A DNA stretch of 64,000 bases from Ectothiorhodospiraceae bacterium (GCA_024234875.1 JACKNM010000009.1:62001-126000), one strand, 5' to 3'; shown: positions 1-9,015, counted from the stretch's first letter. The notes: generated by a model not told the origin, from the letters alone. Program-made: numbers and translations.

Positions 1-879
1 GCGGGTGTGGCGAGAGCGCGCGAGCTCGAGCCCGACAAGGTGCTGCCGCGACAACTCGAGGCCGCGCTGGCCGAGGCGCGCGGCGACTTCGCCGGCGCGC
101 GCGCCACGCTGGACGCGCTCGCGCAACGTCCGGGCGTCGACCCCCGAGTGCTCGTCGACCGGGCGCGCATCGTCGAGCGCCTCGGTGACCGGGCCGGCGC
201 ACGCACGGCGTGGGAGCAGGTGTTGGCGCGACAGCCGGCCCAGCCGGACGCGCTCTACAGCCTCGCCCACCTGCTGTGGCAGGACGGCGAGCGCCAACGC
301 GCCGACGCGGTGATCGCGGGGACGATCCGCGCCCTGCCGACGCCGAGCCCGGTCCTGGAGACCGCGTTGTCGCGCTACTACTCGGCCACCGGACGCCACC
401 GGCTCGCACTCGATGCCGCGGAGCGCGCGGCCGGACTCGCGCCGGACGACCCGATGGTCGCGCACAAGCGCACCATGGCGCAGCTCGGCGCCGGCGAGCG
501 CGAGCAGGCGTTGGCCTCGGCGAGCGCGATGACCGCACGCTTCCCAGACGATCCCCTCGCCTGGAGCGCCCTGGCCACCGCCGCTGCGGTCACCAGGCAC
601 TACGAGGCCGCCGGCCCCGCCTTCGAGCGCTGGCTCGCCCTCGCCCCCACCGACCCCAACGCCCATTCCAGCCGGGGCTTCTTCCTCCACGTCACCGGCG
701 ACGACATCCGCGCGCGCGCGGCCCTCGCCAAGGGTGTCGAGCTGTTCCCGGCCCACGGCACCCTGTGGCTGAACTACGCGGTCGTCCTCGAATCGCTGGG
801 CGACCCGGCTGCCGACGAGGCACGGCGCAAGGCGACGGCCCTGCTGACCCCGGAGGACCGAGCGACCCTGATCAGATAG
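1..879 (+). CDS. TPR-repeat protein, 5' end outside the window
   Basis: The frame is open from the first base and ends at a TAG at 877-879, so only the C-terminal 292 or so residues are visible. The protein is an Ala/Leu/Arg-rich run of helix pairs with the tetratricopeptide pattern, for example A-x-x-x-L-G-D-x-A-x-A-R and W-x-x-L-A followed by a small residue, repeated about every 34 residues. No catalytic domain is visible in this part. TPR solenoids act as protein-protein interaction scaffolds. The missing N-terminus could carry a membrane anchor, kinase or sulfotransferase domain, so no specific function is assigned. The next gene lies on the opposite strand and ends 47 bp away, so transcription converges here. 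Confidence 0.8.
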   Translation, partial: AGVARARELEPDKVLPRQLEAALAEARGDFAGARATLDALAQRPGVDPRVLVDRARIVERLGDRAGARTAWEQVLARQPAQPDALYSLAHLLWQDGERQRADAVIAGTIRALPTPSPVLETALSRYYSATGRHRLALDAAERAAGLAPDDPMVAHKRTMAQLGAGEREQALASASAMTARFPDDPLAWSALATAAAVTRHYEAAGPAFERWLALAPTDPNAHSSRGFFLHVTGDDIRARAALAKGVELFPAHGTLWLNYAVVLESLGDPAADEARRKATALLTPEDRATLIR

Positions 880-926
880 CGGCGTGTGGGGAGAGGCCTC
901 CCCGCCGCCAGGGGCTCCCGGTGCGC

Positions 927-2717
927 TCAGTCGGAGTCGTCGCGCTCGAGCGGCCGAAATCGGAGCTGATCCAGCCGCCCGCCGCCACCGAGACGCGCTG
1001 CCACCGCGACCGATCCGAAGGGACCGTCGAGCGCGAACTCCGCCGAGCGGATGCCGTCGCCGGCGAGCAGGGCACCGAGCCGGCATCGTCCGCACATCGC
1101 GACCGCGATGCGCAGCTCCCGCCAAAGGGCTGCAGCGTCGACCTCGGTATCGAGCAGGGCGGCCAGAGCACGTCGGGACGGACGTGCGGTGAGCTCCACT
1201 AGGCGCTCGAGCACGTCGCGCAGCGCCGGTGGAGGCGGCAGCACGGAGTCGATGCGGAGCATCTGCACCCGCGGCGGCATCGTCGGCGAGAGCGTCATCC
1301 ACACCCGGCAGTGGCCGCGGTCGCCGGTCATCGACCACGACCCGCGGAGCCAGTTCTCCCACCTCGGCTCACCCGAGGGTCGCAGCGCCCCGTGCCGCTG
1401 GCCGAGCCGTGTCAGCCGCTCGCGCCAGCGCGCGCGGGCGGTGTCGGCGAAGAAGTTGTCGGCGAAGGTCCGGTCGGCCAGCGCGTCGTCCCAGCGATCG
1501 ATCAGCCGCACCACCGCGTCGCGTGCAGCCACCGTCGCCGCTGCCGGGGGGCGGGCTCGCGGGCGCGCTCGCGCGCTGGCGAGCACGGCGTCGATGGCCT
1601 CGAGGCTCGCGGCCTGCATGGCGGCATAGGTCACGTTGCCGAGCGCGACGATGCCGAACCCGTGCCCCGGCACCCAGCGCATGTGCGACCCGAAGCCGGG
1701 GAGCCCGCCGGAGTGGCCGACACTCTCGACGCGGCCGTCGTGGCGGATGGTGAGCCCGTAGCCGTAGCCACCGGTAACCACCGTCGGCGCACCCGCGAGG
1801 CGCTCGTATCGGACCTCCGGCGCGAACGCCCGCCAGATCCGCTGCATCTCGCGCAAGGTCCCGCGTGACAGCGGCCGAGCATCGTCGGCATCGTCGCGCG
1901 GCGGCCACGCCTGCTGGAACAGTCCCACCCAGCGCGCGAGGTCGCGCACCGAGCTGAACAGCCCGGCGAAGGCTGCGACGTCGCCGCCGGAGGGCAGGAA
2001 CGGCTCGGGGAGCCAGCCGCCGTCCTGGCGCCGATGGCCCTGCGCCAAGCGCTCGGCCGGCACCGCGTCGGCCGACCAGACGGTGGCGTCCATGCCGAGG
2101 GGGCGCAGGATCTCGCGGTCGATGTAGTCGAGCGCGGGCATTCCGCTCGCCCGCGTCACCACCCGACCGAGGAGCATGTAGCCGACGTTGGAGTACTCGT
2201 AGGCGGTTCCGGGTGGAGTCGAGAAGCTGAGGCCCTGGCGATAGAGCGCTCCGATGTCGGCGTCGTCGCGCCAGAGCTGGCGGTCGGCCCACGGATCGTC
2301 TTGCGGAAACCCCGCCGACATCGTGAGCAGATCGTGCACGTCGAGGGGCGTGGAGTCGGCGCTCGGATAGCGCAGCTCCGCGGTCTCCGGCACGAGGTCG
2401 ATCAGGCGGTCGTCGAGGCGCAGCCGGCCCGCGTCGCGCAGGCGCATCACCGCGGCGGCGACGAAGCTCTTGGTCATCGACGCGATGCGAAACACCGTGT
2501 CGGCGTCGACACCGGCGGCGGTCGCCGCGTCGCGGACCCCGAGGCCACCGCTCGCCACCAGCGCGCCGTCGACCACCAGCCCCCAGGCCGCTCCGGGAAC
2601 ACCGTCGGCCCGGATCCGCTCGCGCAGCACCGCCTCCACCCGCGGCCCTGCGGCGGTGAGCCGCTCGACGCGGTCGGCGTCCGGGTAGCCCGCCAGTGGG
2701 GTCTCGGCGTCGGTCAT
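927..2717 (-). CDS. Class C beta-lactamase-fold serine hydrolase
   Basis: A 596-residue serine hydrolase of the beta-lactamase / penicillin-binding-protein-like family (EstB or D-aminopeptidase type). The S-x-x-K nucleophile motif is SMTK at residues 80-83 after FRIA, the Y-x-N motif is YSN at 175-177, and an H-S-G-G-L-P-G-F segment further on plays the role of the KTG box. About 150 extra C-terminal residues follow the hydrolase domain, as in family members with a lipocalin-like tail. There is no clear signal peptide, so it may be cytoplasmic. The ATG is chosen because it overlaps the TGA of the upstream methyltransferase gene (ATGA), which implies translational coupling. The open frame runs on upstream, but only inside that gene. 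The substrate (ester, peptide or beta-lactam) cannot be told. Confidence 0.85.
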   Translation of the reverse strand: MTDAETPLAGYPDADRVERLTAAGPRVEAVLRERIRADGVPGAAWGLVVDGALVASGGLGVRDAATAAGVDADTVFRIASMTKSFVAAAVMRLRDAGRLRLDDRLIDLVPETAELRYPSADSTPLDVHDLLTMSAGFPQDDPWADRQLWRDDADIGALYRQGLSFSTPPGTAYEYSNVGYMLLGRVVTRASGMPALDYIDREILRPLGMDATVWSADAVPAERLAQGHRRQDGGWLPEPFLPSGGDVAAFAGLFSSVRDLARWVGLFQQAWPPRDDADDARPLSRGTLREMQRIWRAFAPEVRYERLAGAPTVVTGGYGYGLTIRHDGRVESVGHSGGLPGFGSHMRWVPGHGFGIVALGNVTYAAMQAASLEAIDAVLASARARPRARPPAAATVAARDAVVRLIDRWDDALADRTFADNFFADTARARWRERLTRLGQRHGALRPSGEPRWENWLRGSWSMTGDRGHCRVWMTLSPTMPPRVQMLRIDSVLPPPPALRDVLERLVELTARPSRRALAALLDTEVDAAALWRELRIAVAMCGRCRLGALLAGDGIRSAEFALDGPFGSVAVAARLGGGGRLDQLRFRPLERDDSD

Positions 2718-3535
2718 GCGCGGACCGCGACGATGAACAGCCGCCGGAACGGATAGAGGGTGCGACCGTCGGCGCGGCGCGGATAGGTCGCGCGCAGTCG
2801 CTCCCGGTAGAGGTCGAGAAAGCGCGCGCGCTCGGTGCCCTCGAGTCCCTCGAGGATCGGGCGCAGCCCGGTTCCCTTGACCCACTCCAGCACCGGGTCC
2901 TCGCCCTCCAGGACCTGCAGGTACTCGGTCTCCCAGATGTCCAGCGCGGCCGCCGACGGCGCGAGGAGATCGTAGTAGTCGGCGGCGTCGTCGACCCACC
3001 GCCGCCCTACCGTCGCCGCGAGCTCCGGCGTGCCGAGCGCGCCGCCATCGGGCGCGCCGTCGGCCAGGGTCTCGCGCATCAGGCGATGCGACGGCTGGTC
3101 CCAGCTGAGCGGCATCTGCACCGCCAGGCAGCCCCCCGGCGCCAGCAGACCCAGCAGCCGGGGGAACAGCGCTCGATGCCCACCGAGCCACTGCAGCGTG
3201 GCGTTGGAGTAGATGACGTCGGGCGGCCGCGGCGGCGTCCACGCCGCGATGTCGGCCTGCTCCCAGCGCACGTTGCCACCACCCGCGGCGGCGCGGGTGA
3301 GCATCTGCGGCGAGCTGTCGAGCCCGACCACCTCCGCCGCCGGCCAGCGGCCGGTCATCACGCGGCTGATGTCGCCGGTCCCGCAACCGAGGTCGTAGAC
3401 CAGCCCGGGCGCCTCGTGCGGCACCTGGCCCAGGAGCTCGAGCGCGGGGCGCAGGCGATGCCCGGCGAAACGCAGATACTGGCCCGCGTCCCAGCGGGTT
3501 CCACTCGCCTGTCCGCGACTGGCTGGCTCGTTCAT
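2714..3535 (-). CDS. tam: Trans-aconitate 2-methyltransferase-like SAM methyltransferase
   Basis: A 273-residue class I SAM-dependent methyltransferase. The N-terminus W-D-A-G-Q-Y-L-R-F, the SAM-binding motif V-Y-D-L-G-C-G-T-G-D at about residues 44-53, and Y-S-N-A-T-L-Q-W-L near residue 110 are the signature of the Tam family, which methylates trans-aconitate, an inhibitor of aconitase. The C-terminal region with W-E-T-E-Y-L-Q also fits Tam. The ATG giving MNEPASRG is preferred over a longer 298-residue frame because family members start shortly before the W-x-x-x-x-Y-L-x-F motif. It is the second gene of a minus-strand set: a GNAT gene lies 41 bp upstream, and its stop overlaps the start of the serine hydrolase gene. 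Confidence 0.88.
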   Translation of the reverse strand: MNEPASRGQASGTRWDAGQYLRFAGHRLRPALELLGQVPHEAPGLVYDLGCGTGDISRVMTGRWPAAEVVGLDSSPQMLTRAAAGGGNVRWEQADIAAWTPPRPPDVIYSNATLQWLGGHRALFPRLLGLLAPGGCLAVQMPLSWDQPSHRLMRETLADGAPDGGALGTPELAATVGRRWVDDAADYYDLLAPSAAALDIWETEYLQVLEGEDPVLEWVKGTGLRPILEGLEGTERARFLDLYRERLRATYPRRADGRTLYPFRRLFIVAVRA

Positions 3536-3576
3536 CGTGATGTCTCCGTTCGCCTCGACCCGCGGGCCCTCGAGCG

Positions 3577-4098
3577 TCAGTGCCCGGCCCAGTCGACCGG
3601 CGGCTCGCACCCGGGGGGCGCCAGCATCACCGTCATCAGGCAGCTCTCCGGGCGCGGCCGGAACCCCATACCCTCGTACACGCGCCAGGCATTGCGATTG
3701 GCCTTGCGGACCTCGAGGTGCAGCGCACCGATGCCCAGCGCGGCGACCGCGTCGCGCACCGCACGCAGCGCGGCGGTGCCGATGCCCCGCCCCCGCATCT
3801 CCGGCTCCAGCCAGATCTCGTCGAGGAAGGCGTCACGCCCCTGGTAGGCGATGCTGTAGCCGAAGCAGACGGCGGCGTAACCGCAGGCGTCGCCGCCCGA
3901 TTCCAGCAGCCAGAACCGTCCCAACGCCGATTCTCCGAGCAGCGGCACCAACACCGCGCGGAGCGCCGCGGGCTCGCTCGCGATCCCCTCCTCGGCGTGG
4001 AACCGACCGACCATGGCGACGACCCGGTCCGCATCGTCGCGCGCGGCGACGCGCAACCGTAGCGGGGGCGGACTCGCGGGTGCGTCGCTCGCGGACAT
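3577..4098 (-). CDS. GNAT-family N-acetyltransferase
   Basis: A 173-residue GCN5-related acetyltransferase. The acetyl-CoA pyrophosphate-binding loop is R-G-R-G-I-G-T-A-A near residue 116, preceded by the beta-strand L-D-E-I-W-L-E-P and followed by the N-A-W-R-V-Y-E-G-M-G-F motif typical of the fold's C-terminal half. The ATG at 4096-4098 gives a family-length protein. The frame remains open upstream but would need an Arg/Pro-rich extension that looks like non-coding sequence. It is transcribed divergently from the DUF302 gene, and a promoter region of about 200 bp separates them. The acyl acceptor is unknown. Confidence 0.85.
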   Translation of the reverse strand: MSASDAPASPPPLRLRVAARDDADRVVAMVGRFHAEEGIASEPAALRAVLVPLLGESALGRFWLLESGGDACGYAAVCFGYSIAYQGRDAFLDEIWLEPEMRGRGIGTAALRAVRDAVAALGIGALHLEVRKANRNAWRVYEGMGFRPRPESCLMTVMLAPPGCEPPVDWAGH

Positions 4099-4234
4099 CG
4101 TCGACGGCCTCGGAAGCCTCGGCGGTGGGGGTCGGAAGTCTAGCCCAGACCATGCGCGAGCGCGCGAGCCACGGGGTGGAGATGGCGGCCGACTCGGGAT
4201 GCACGCACGTGATGAACCGCCGCACGGACGCAGG

Positions 4235-4240
4235 TAGCAT
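4235..4240 (+). promoter_or_regulatory. Possible -10 element (TAGCAT) for the DUF302 gene
   Basis: TAGCAT stands 58 bp before the DUF302 ATG in an otherwise very GC-rich divergent intergenic region (4099-4298). No clear -35 hexamer is visible at 16-18 bp. It is a weak call from base composition and position only. Confidence 0.25.
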
Positions 4241-4298
4241 CCTCGCGGAGGCGCTCCCGCCCCGTGCCCGCCAGTCACCGCAGCGAAGGAGATCGGCC

Positions 4299-4751
4299 AT
4301 GACGCGACTCGCAATCGGAATGCTCGCCCTCGTCCTCGCCGGCCTCGTCCAGGCCGACGCCTCGCTCGTCGTCAAGCGCAGCGCCAACAGCGTGCAGGCG
4401 ACCATCGACCGGCTGGAGTCGATCGTGCGCGACAAGGGATTCTCGGTGGTGGCACGGGTCGACCATGCGGCGGCGGCAGCCAAGGTCGGGCAGACCCTGC
4501 GCCCGACCCAGGTGGTGATCTTCGGCAACCCCGCGGTCGGCACCGCACTGATGCAGAGCGGCCAGAGCATCGGGCTCGATCTGCCGCTGCGGGTCGCGTC
4601 CTGGCAGGACGCCGACGGCGTGGTGTGGATCGGCTACACCGATCCGGCGCATCTCGTCGGGCGCCACGGCATCGGAGACCGCGGCGCGGTGGTCGACAAG
4701 ATGACCGGGGCCCTCGACGCCTTCACGAGTGCCGCCGCCAAGGCGCCATGA
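4299..4751 (+). CDS. Exported DUF302 domain protein
   Basis: A 150-residue protein with a short signal peptide (M-T-R-L-A-I-G-M-L-A-L-V-L-A-G-L-V-Q-A-D-A, cleavage probably after residue 19-21) and one DUF302 domain. Visible family features are the S-V-x-x-T-I-D-R-L start, K-G-F-S-V-V-A-R-V-D-H-A near residue 50, the F-G-N-P-A-V-G-T-A-L turn, and the W-x-D-x-D-G-V-V-W-I-G-Y-T-D-P strand. A good Shine-Dalgarno sequence (GAAGGAGA) precedes the ATG. The frame is open further upstream, but the signal peptide fixes the start. DUF302 proteins have no settled biochemical role, although many are periplasmic and found near redox or sulfur genes. Confidence 0.9.
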   Translation: MTRLAIGMLALVLAGLVQADASLVVKRSANSVQATIDRLESIVRDKGFSVVARVDHAAAAAKVGQTLRPTQVVIFGNPAVGTALMQSGQSIGLDLPLRVASWQDADGVVWIGYTDPAHLVGRHGIGDRGAVVDKMTGALDAFTSAAAKAP

Positions 4752-4810
4752 CGCCCGCGCCGAGGAGCGCACCACACCGCCGCGCGCGCCTCCGCGCGCC
4801 CGGGCTCGGG

Positions 4811-4816
4811 TAGAAT
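4811..4816 (+). promoter_or_regulatory. Likely -10 element (TAGAAT) for the ATP-grasp gene
   Basis: TAGAAT matches the sigma-70 -10 consensus at five of six positions and stands 31 bp before the ATG of the ATP-grasp gene, in a region where A/T runs are rare. The -35 position holds only GC-rich sequence. Confidence 0.4.
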
Positions 4817-4847
4817 CGCGCATCCTCGCGAGGGCCTGCGCGCCAGC

Positions 4848-5675
4848 ATGCGGCTCATCACCTTCTGCCCGTTCCGCGCCCTCGGAATCCCGGGGGCGCG
4901 CTATCTCAAACCCGACCTGATGTTCACCCAGCTCGATGCCCTGCGCGGCGTCGACTTCGCCCTCTTTCCCCAGCACTGGCAGGTCGACGCCCTGGACCAT
5001 GGCCTCGGCGTGCGCACCTTTCCGAGCCCCGCCACCTATCGACTCGGTCACGACAAGGTGACGGTGACCCGGGCGCTGTGGACGGTGGCGCCCGGCAACG
5101 TCCCGCACACCATCATCGCCGCCCGGACCGAGGAGGCCGTCGCCTCCATCCCCGACGCCCTCGGCTACCCGTTGGTGGCGAAGATCCCACGCGGGTCCAT
5201 GGGGTCGGGCGTGCACCTGGTCGAGGGGCCGGCCGACTGGCGCGCCTACGTCGCCGAGACCCCCGTGCTCTATGCCCAGGAACGGTTGCCCATTCGACGC
5301 GACCTTCGTCTGGTGGTGATCGGCGAGCAGGTGGTCTGCGGCTACTGGCGCGAGGCGCCGGAGGGTGGATTCCACAACAACGTCGCCCGCGGCGCCGAGG
5401 TGCACCACGACGACGTCCCGCCGGCGGCGGTCGCCCTGGTCGAGTCGATCGCTCGCCGCCTCGGTATCGACCACGCCGGGTTCGACGTCGCCGAGGTCGG
5501 TGGGCACCACTACGTGCTCGAGTTCAACCCGCTGTTCGGCACCGCCGGCATCGCCGCCGCCGGGATCCAGATCGCACCACTGATCCTGGACTACCTGCAC
5601 CGTCGCCTGGCACCGTCGACGCCGCCGACCTTCCCGCGCAATCCGGACCACCCGGGACTGCCGCTGGCCGGCTGA
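4848..5675 (+). CDS. RimK-like ATP-grasp protein
   Basis: A 275-residue protein with an ATP-grasp fold. Visible elements are Y-P-L-V-A-K-I-P-R-G-S-M-G-S-G-V (ATP-binding strand and glycine loop, residues about 106-121), Q-E-R-L-P-I-R-R-D-L-R-L-V-V-I-G (about 144-159), and the metal-binding end L-E-F-N-P-L-F-G (about 224-231). These match the RimK / glutathione-synthase-type ligase group. Such enzymes join a carboxylate to an amine by way of an acyl phosphate. The N-terminal 90 residues are the usual pre-ATP-grasp half. No partner peptide or pathway gene sits beside it, so the substrate is unknown. Confidence 0.82.
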   Translation: MRLITFCPFRALGIPGARYLKPDLMFTQLDALRGVDFALFPQHWQVDALDHGLGVRTFPSPATYRLGHDKVTVTRALWTVAPGNVPHTIIAARTEEAVASIPDALGYPLVAKIPRGSMGSGVHLVEGPADWRAYVAETPVLYAQERLPIRRDLRLVVIGEQVVCGYWREAPEGGFHNNVARGAEVHHDDVPPAAVALVESIARRLGIDHAGFDVAEVGGHHYVLEFNPLFGTAGIAAAGIQIAPLILDYLHRRLAPSTPPTFPRNPDHPGLPLAG

Positions 5676-5769
5676 GTCACCGCCGCGAGCCGGCGGCCGA
5701 ACCCGCGACGGCGGCAGCGTCGTTCAAAGGGACACGGGTGCCGCACGCGCACCGACACGGGAGGCAGCC

Positions 5770-6708
5770 ATGGGCCGGGCGACGACCGCGCCGCAGACAC
5801 GGTGGGAACGCGCCGGCGTCGAAGCGCGCATCACGCATCGCCTGGCCCGCGCCCTCGCCGCCGACGCGCGCCACTACCAGATCGCGATCCTCGCCGCGCT
5901 CCTCGCCTATGCGGTCGGGGTGCTCGGTGCGCCCATCGCCCCGGCGACGGTGCTGGTCGCGGTCACCGTCGCCCTCACCACGCAGGCGGTCGCCACCGCG
6001 CTGCTCGCACGGCGCGCCGGTGCCACGACCACGTCGGCGCCGGCATTCGACTTCCGCAGCCCGCTCATCTCCGCGCTCTCCCTGTCGCTGCTGCTGCGCA
6101 CCGACACCCTGGTGGTGGTCGCGCTCGGCGCGCTGGTCGCGATCGCCGGGAAGTTCCTGATCCGGGTACGGGGGAAACACCTGTTCAACCCCACCAACCT
6201 CGCCATCGTGGTGCTGCTGCTGGCCGTTCCCGAGCACGCCTGGGTCTCCCCGGGGCAGTGGGGAGAGTCCACCGTCGTCGCGTTCGCCCTCGCCTGCGCC
6301 GGCGGGCTCGTGCTGCATCGCTCGGAGCGCGCCGACATCACCATCACGTTCCTCGTCGCGTGGACCGTGATCGTGATCGGGCGCGGACTGTGGCTCGGCG
6401 ATCCGCTCGCCGTCGGCGCCCACCGGTTGACCAGCGGCGCCCTGCTGATCTTCGCGTTCTTCATGATCTCCGATCCCCGTAGCACGCCCGACTCCCGCGC
6501 GGGACGCATCGTGCTCGCGGTGCTCGTCGCCCTCGGTGCCGCCCTCGTCGAGTACGGGCTGTGGCGCCGCAACGGACTGTTCCTCTCGCTCGCGGCCTGC
6601 TCGATGCTGGTGCCGCTCATCGACCGCTGGCTACCCGGGCCGCGCCACCACTGGCGTCGCCCCGGGCCCGCCTCCCCGCTCACTGCCGACAGGAGTCCCG
6701 ACCGATGA
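5770..6708 (+). CDS. Orphan RnfD/NqrB-like membrane protein
   Basis: A 312-residue integral membrane protein with about eight to ten hydrophobic segments. The segment G-K-H-L-F-N-P-T-N-L-A-I-V near residues 137-149 and the later S-G-A-L-L-I-F-A-F-F-M-I-S-D-P-R-S-T-P near 222-240 are signatures of the RnfD/NqrB family, in which the threonine of the S/T-containing loop can carry covalent FMN. The other Rnf or Nqr subunits are absent. Its stop codon overlaps the start of the DUF2330 gene (ATGA), so the two are translated together. I infer a stand-alone electron-transfer or flavin-bearing membrane subunit working with the DUF2330 protein. Confidence 0.85.
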   Translation: MGRATTAPQTRWERAGVEARITHRLARALAADARHYQIAILAALLAYAVGVLGAPIAPATVLVAVTVALTTQAVATALLARRAGATTTSAPAFDFRSPLISALSLSLLLRTDTLVVVALGALVAIAGKFLIRVRGKHLFNPTNLAIVVLLLAVPEHAWVSPGQWGESTVVAFALACAGGLVLHRSERADITITFLVAWTVIVIGRGLWLGDPLAVGAHRLTSGALLIFAFFMISDPRSTPDSRAGRIVLAVLVALGAALVEYGLWRRNGLFLSLAACSMLVPLIDRWLPGPRHHWRRPGPASPLTADRSPDR

Positions 6709-8087
6709 AACGAGGCCACCTCCTCGCCTTCGTGCTCACGATGGCGTTCGCGCCGCTGGCGTGGCCGTTCTGCGGCTTCTACGTCGCCAAGGCCGACACG
6801 AAGCTGTTCAACCGCGCGTCGCAGGTGGTGATCGCGCGCGCCGAGGACCGCACCGTGCTCACCATGGCCAACGACTTCCAGGGCGAGCCGCGGGAGTTCG
6901 CGGTGGTGATTCCGGTGCCGACCTTCATCGGTCGTGACCAGATCCACGTCGGGGACAAGGCCCACATCGACCACCTCGATGCCTACACCGCACCGCGGCT
7001 GGTCGAGTACTTCGACCCCGACCCGTGCCGGGTGATGATGTTGATGGAGCGCTCCGCGGCCGCTCCGGCCAGCGCCCCGCCGAGCGCCGACGCCGCCGCC
7101 AAGTCCCTCGGGGTCACCATCGAGGCCCGCTACACCGTCGGCGAGTACGACATCCTGATCCTGTCCGCGGAGCAGAGCGACGGGCTCGAGACCTGGCTCA
7201 CCGACAACGGCTACCAGCTCCCGGCGGGCGCGTCGCGGGTGCTCGGCAGCTACATCCGCCAGGGGATGCGCTTCTTCGTCGCGCGCGTGAACCTCGCCGA
7301 GCAGGCGAAGCTCGGCTTTTCCTACCTGCGCCCGCTACAGGTCGCCTACGAGTCACCGAAGTTCATGCTCCCGATCCGCCTCGGCACCCTGAACGCCGAC
7401 GGTCCGCAAGAGCTCTTCGTCTACACCCTCACCCCCAAGGGCCGGGTGGAGACCGTCAACTACCGCACGGTGCGGCTGCCGACCGGGATGGACATCCCGA
7501 TCTTCGTGCGCGAGGAGTTCGGTGACTTCTACCGGGCGCTGTTCGACGAGCAGGTCCGCCGGGAGCAGATGCGCGCGGTGTTCCTGGAGTACGCGTGGGA
7601 CATGAACTGGTGCGACCCGTGCGCCGCCGACCCGCTGTCGTCGGAGGAGCTCGAGGCGCTCGGCGTGCACTGGCTGGACGACGGCCGTCCGGGCGTCGTG
7701 CCGATGCCGCGGCCGGTGCCACCCGGGCGCCTCGTCCCGCCGCAACCGCAGCCGCGCAACGTCTTCGTGACCCGGCTGCATCTGCGCTACACCGCCGACA
7801 CCTTCCCCGACGACCTGGTGTTCCAGGAGACCGGCGACCGCACCAACTTCCAGGGGCGCTACGTCCTGCGCCATCCCTGGACCGGGAAGGCCGACTGCGA
7901 CGGCGCACGCCAGTACCGGGCCGCACTGCCGGCGCGGCTCGAGCACGAGGCGCAGACGCTGGCCAATCTCACCGGCTGGGACATCGCCACCGTGCGCGAG
8001 AAGATCGGCCCCGACCGCCTTCGCCAGCCGGCGCCGCAACCCGGCCCGTGGTGGCGGAAGATCTGGCCGGACGCCGGACCCCGCTGA
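6705..8087 (+). CDS. Exported DUF2330 domain protein
   Basis: A 460-residue protein with a cleavable signal peptide (the hydrophobic stretch ends at W-P-F-C-G-F-Y near residue 22). The mature start C-G-F-Y-V-A-K-A-D and the strand F-A-V-V-I-P-V-P-T are recognisable DUF2330 features. A C-terminal proline-rich linker is followed by a second region (residues about 360-440) with Y-V-L-R-H-P-W. A Shine-Dalgarno AGGAG lies in the upstream gene and the ATG overlaps that gene's TGA. DUF2330 has no assigned reaction. Pairing with an RnfD-like gene suggests a periplasmic partner of a membrane redox protein. Confidence 0.86.
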   Translation: MKRGHLLAFVLTMAFAPLAWPFCGFYVAKADTKLFNRASQVVIARAEDRTVLTMANDFQGEPREFAVVIPVPTFIGRDQIHVGDKAHIDHLDAYTAPRLVEYFDPDPCRVMMLMERSAAAPASAPPSADAAAKSLGVTIEARYTVGEYDILILSAEQSDGLETWLTDNGYQLPAGASRVLGSYIRQGMRFFVARVNLAEQAKLGFSYLRPLQVAYESPKFMLPIRLGTLNADGPQELFVYTLTPKGRVETVNYRTVRLPTGMDIPIFVREEFGDFYRALFDEQVRREQMRAVFLEYAWDMNWCDPCAADPLSSEELEALGVHWLDDGRPGVVPMPRPVPPGRLVPPQPQPRNVFVTRLHLRYTADTFPDDLVFQETGDRTNFQGRYVLRHPWTGKADCDGARQYRAALPARLEHEAQTLANLTGWDIATVREKIGPDRLRQPAPQPGPWWRKIWPDAGPR

Positions 8088-8267
8088 CGCGCGCACCCGA
8101 TCCGGACTGGCGGCGGGAGCGGCGTGTCGGGGCCCGCATCGCAGCGCGGTGCGCGCGACCGACCATCGCAATCGCCGGGCAGAGGGGCTACCCTTCGCCG
8201 CCGTGAACGCGCCCCGCCGCCAGTCGATCAGCCCACCGCCACGCCCTGTATCCGGCGCGGTCGTGCC

Positions 8268-9005
8268 TTGACCGCGGAGGGGATCGCGGCGGCGTTGCTG
8301 GTGTTCTTTCTCGCCGCCAGCATCAAGGGGGTGACCGGCCTCGGGTTCTCGACCGTCGCGCTGCCCCTGCTCGCCATCTTCCTCGAGCCGCGCACCGCGG
8401 TGCCGCTGGCCATCCTGCCGTCGCTGTCGAGCAACGTCATGGTGATGGTGCAGGCAGGTGGCTTCGGCGCGGCGCTGCGGCGCTTCTGGCCGCTGTATCT
8501 GGCCGCGCTGCCGGGGCTCGCGATCGGCGTCCAGGCGTTGCGCGCCGACGACGCCAGCCTGTCGCGCGGGGCGCTCGGAATCGTGCTCGTGCTCTACGCC
8601 GGGTGGGCCTTGCGAACGCGGGCGCTGCGCATCCCCGAGGCGCTCGAGCGCACACTGCGCATCCCGGTCGGCTTCCTCACCGGGCTGGTGAACGGCGCCA
8701 CCGGCTCGCAGGTGATGCCGGTCCTGCCCTACATGCTCTCGCTCGGCCTCGGCAAGGACGCGCTGGTGCAGTCGACCAACATCTCCTTCACCCTCTCCAG
8801 CCTGCTCATGCTGTCGTTGCTGGGTGGATTCGGCCTGGTGTCGTGGACCATCGTCGCCGTCGGCGTCGCCGGCGTGGTCCCGGTGGCGCTCGGGATCCGC
8901 CTCGGTGGCGCCGTGCGCGGCCGGCTGCCGGAGTCGACCTTTCGTACCGCGGTCCTGCTGTTCCTGATGCTGCTCGGGCTCGGGCTCGCCAGCACGTTCC
9001 TCTGA
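8268..9005 (+). CDS. TauE/SafE-family sulfite/anion exporter-like permease
   Basis: About 245 residues with seven to eight hydrophobic helices and the family opening F-F-L-A-A-S-I-K-G-V-T-G-L-G-F-S-T. The internal G-L-V-N-G-A-T-G-S-Q-V-M-P-V-L-P-Y segment is the second conserved glycine-rich turn. TauE/SafE proteins move sulfite, sulfoacetate or other organic anions across the inner membrane. The start is uncertain: a TTG at 8268 places the first helix correctly, while the ATG at 8124 adds 48 Arg/Pro-rich residues that look non-coding. A second family member lies at 45986-46741. Confidence 0.85.
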   Translation: MTAEGIAAALLVFFLAASIKGVTGLGFSTVALPLLAIFLEPRTAVPLAILPSLSSNVMVMVQAGGFGAALRRFWPLYLAALPGLAIGVQALRADDASLSRGALGIVLVLYAGWALRTRALRIPEALERTLRIPVGFLTGLVNGATGSQVMPVLPYMLSLGLGKDALVQSTNISFTLSSLLMLSLLGGFGLVSWTIVAVGVAGVVPVALGIRLGGAVRGRLPESTFRTAVLLFLMLLGLGLASTFL

Positions 9006-9015
9006 GCGCGCCCTC

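Noticed and set aside
4275..5651. Long minus-strand frame of 458 codons opposite DUF302 and the ATP-grasp gene
   Set aside because: It is antisense to two well-supported genes, has Arg/Gly/His-rich composition and no family motif; a GC-bias shadow.
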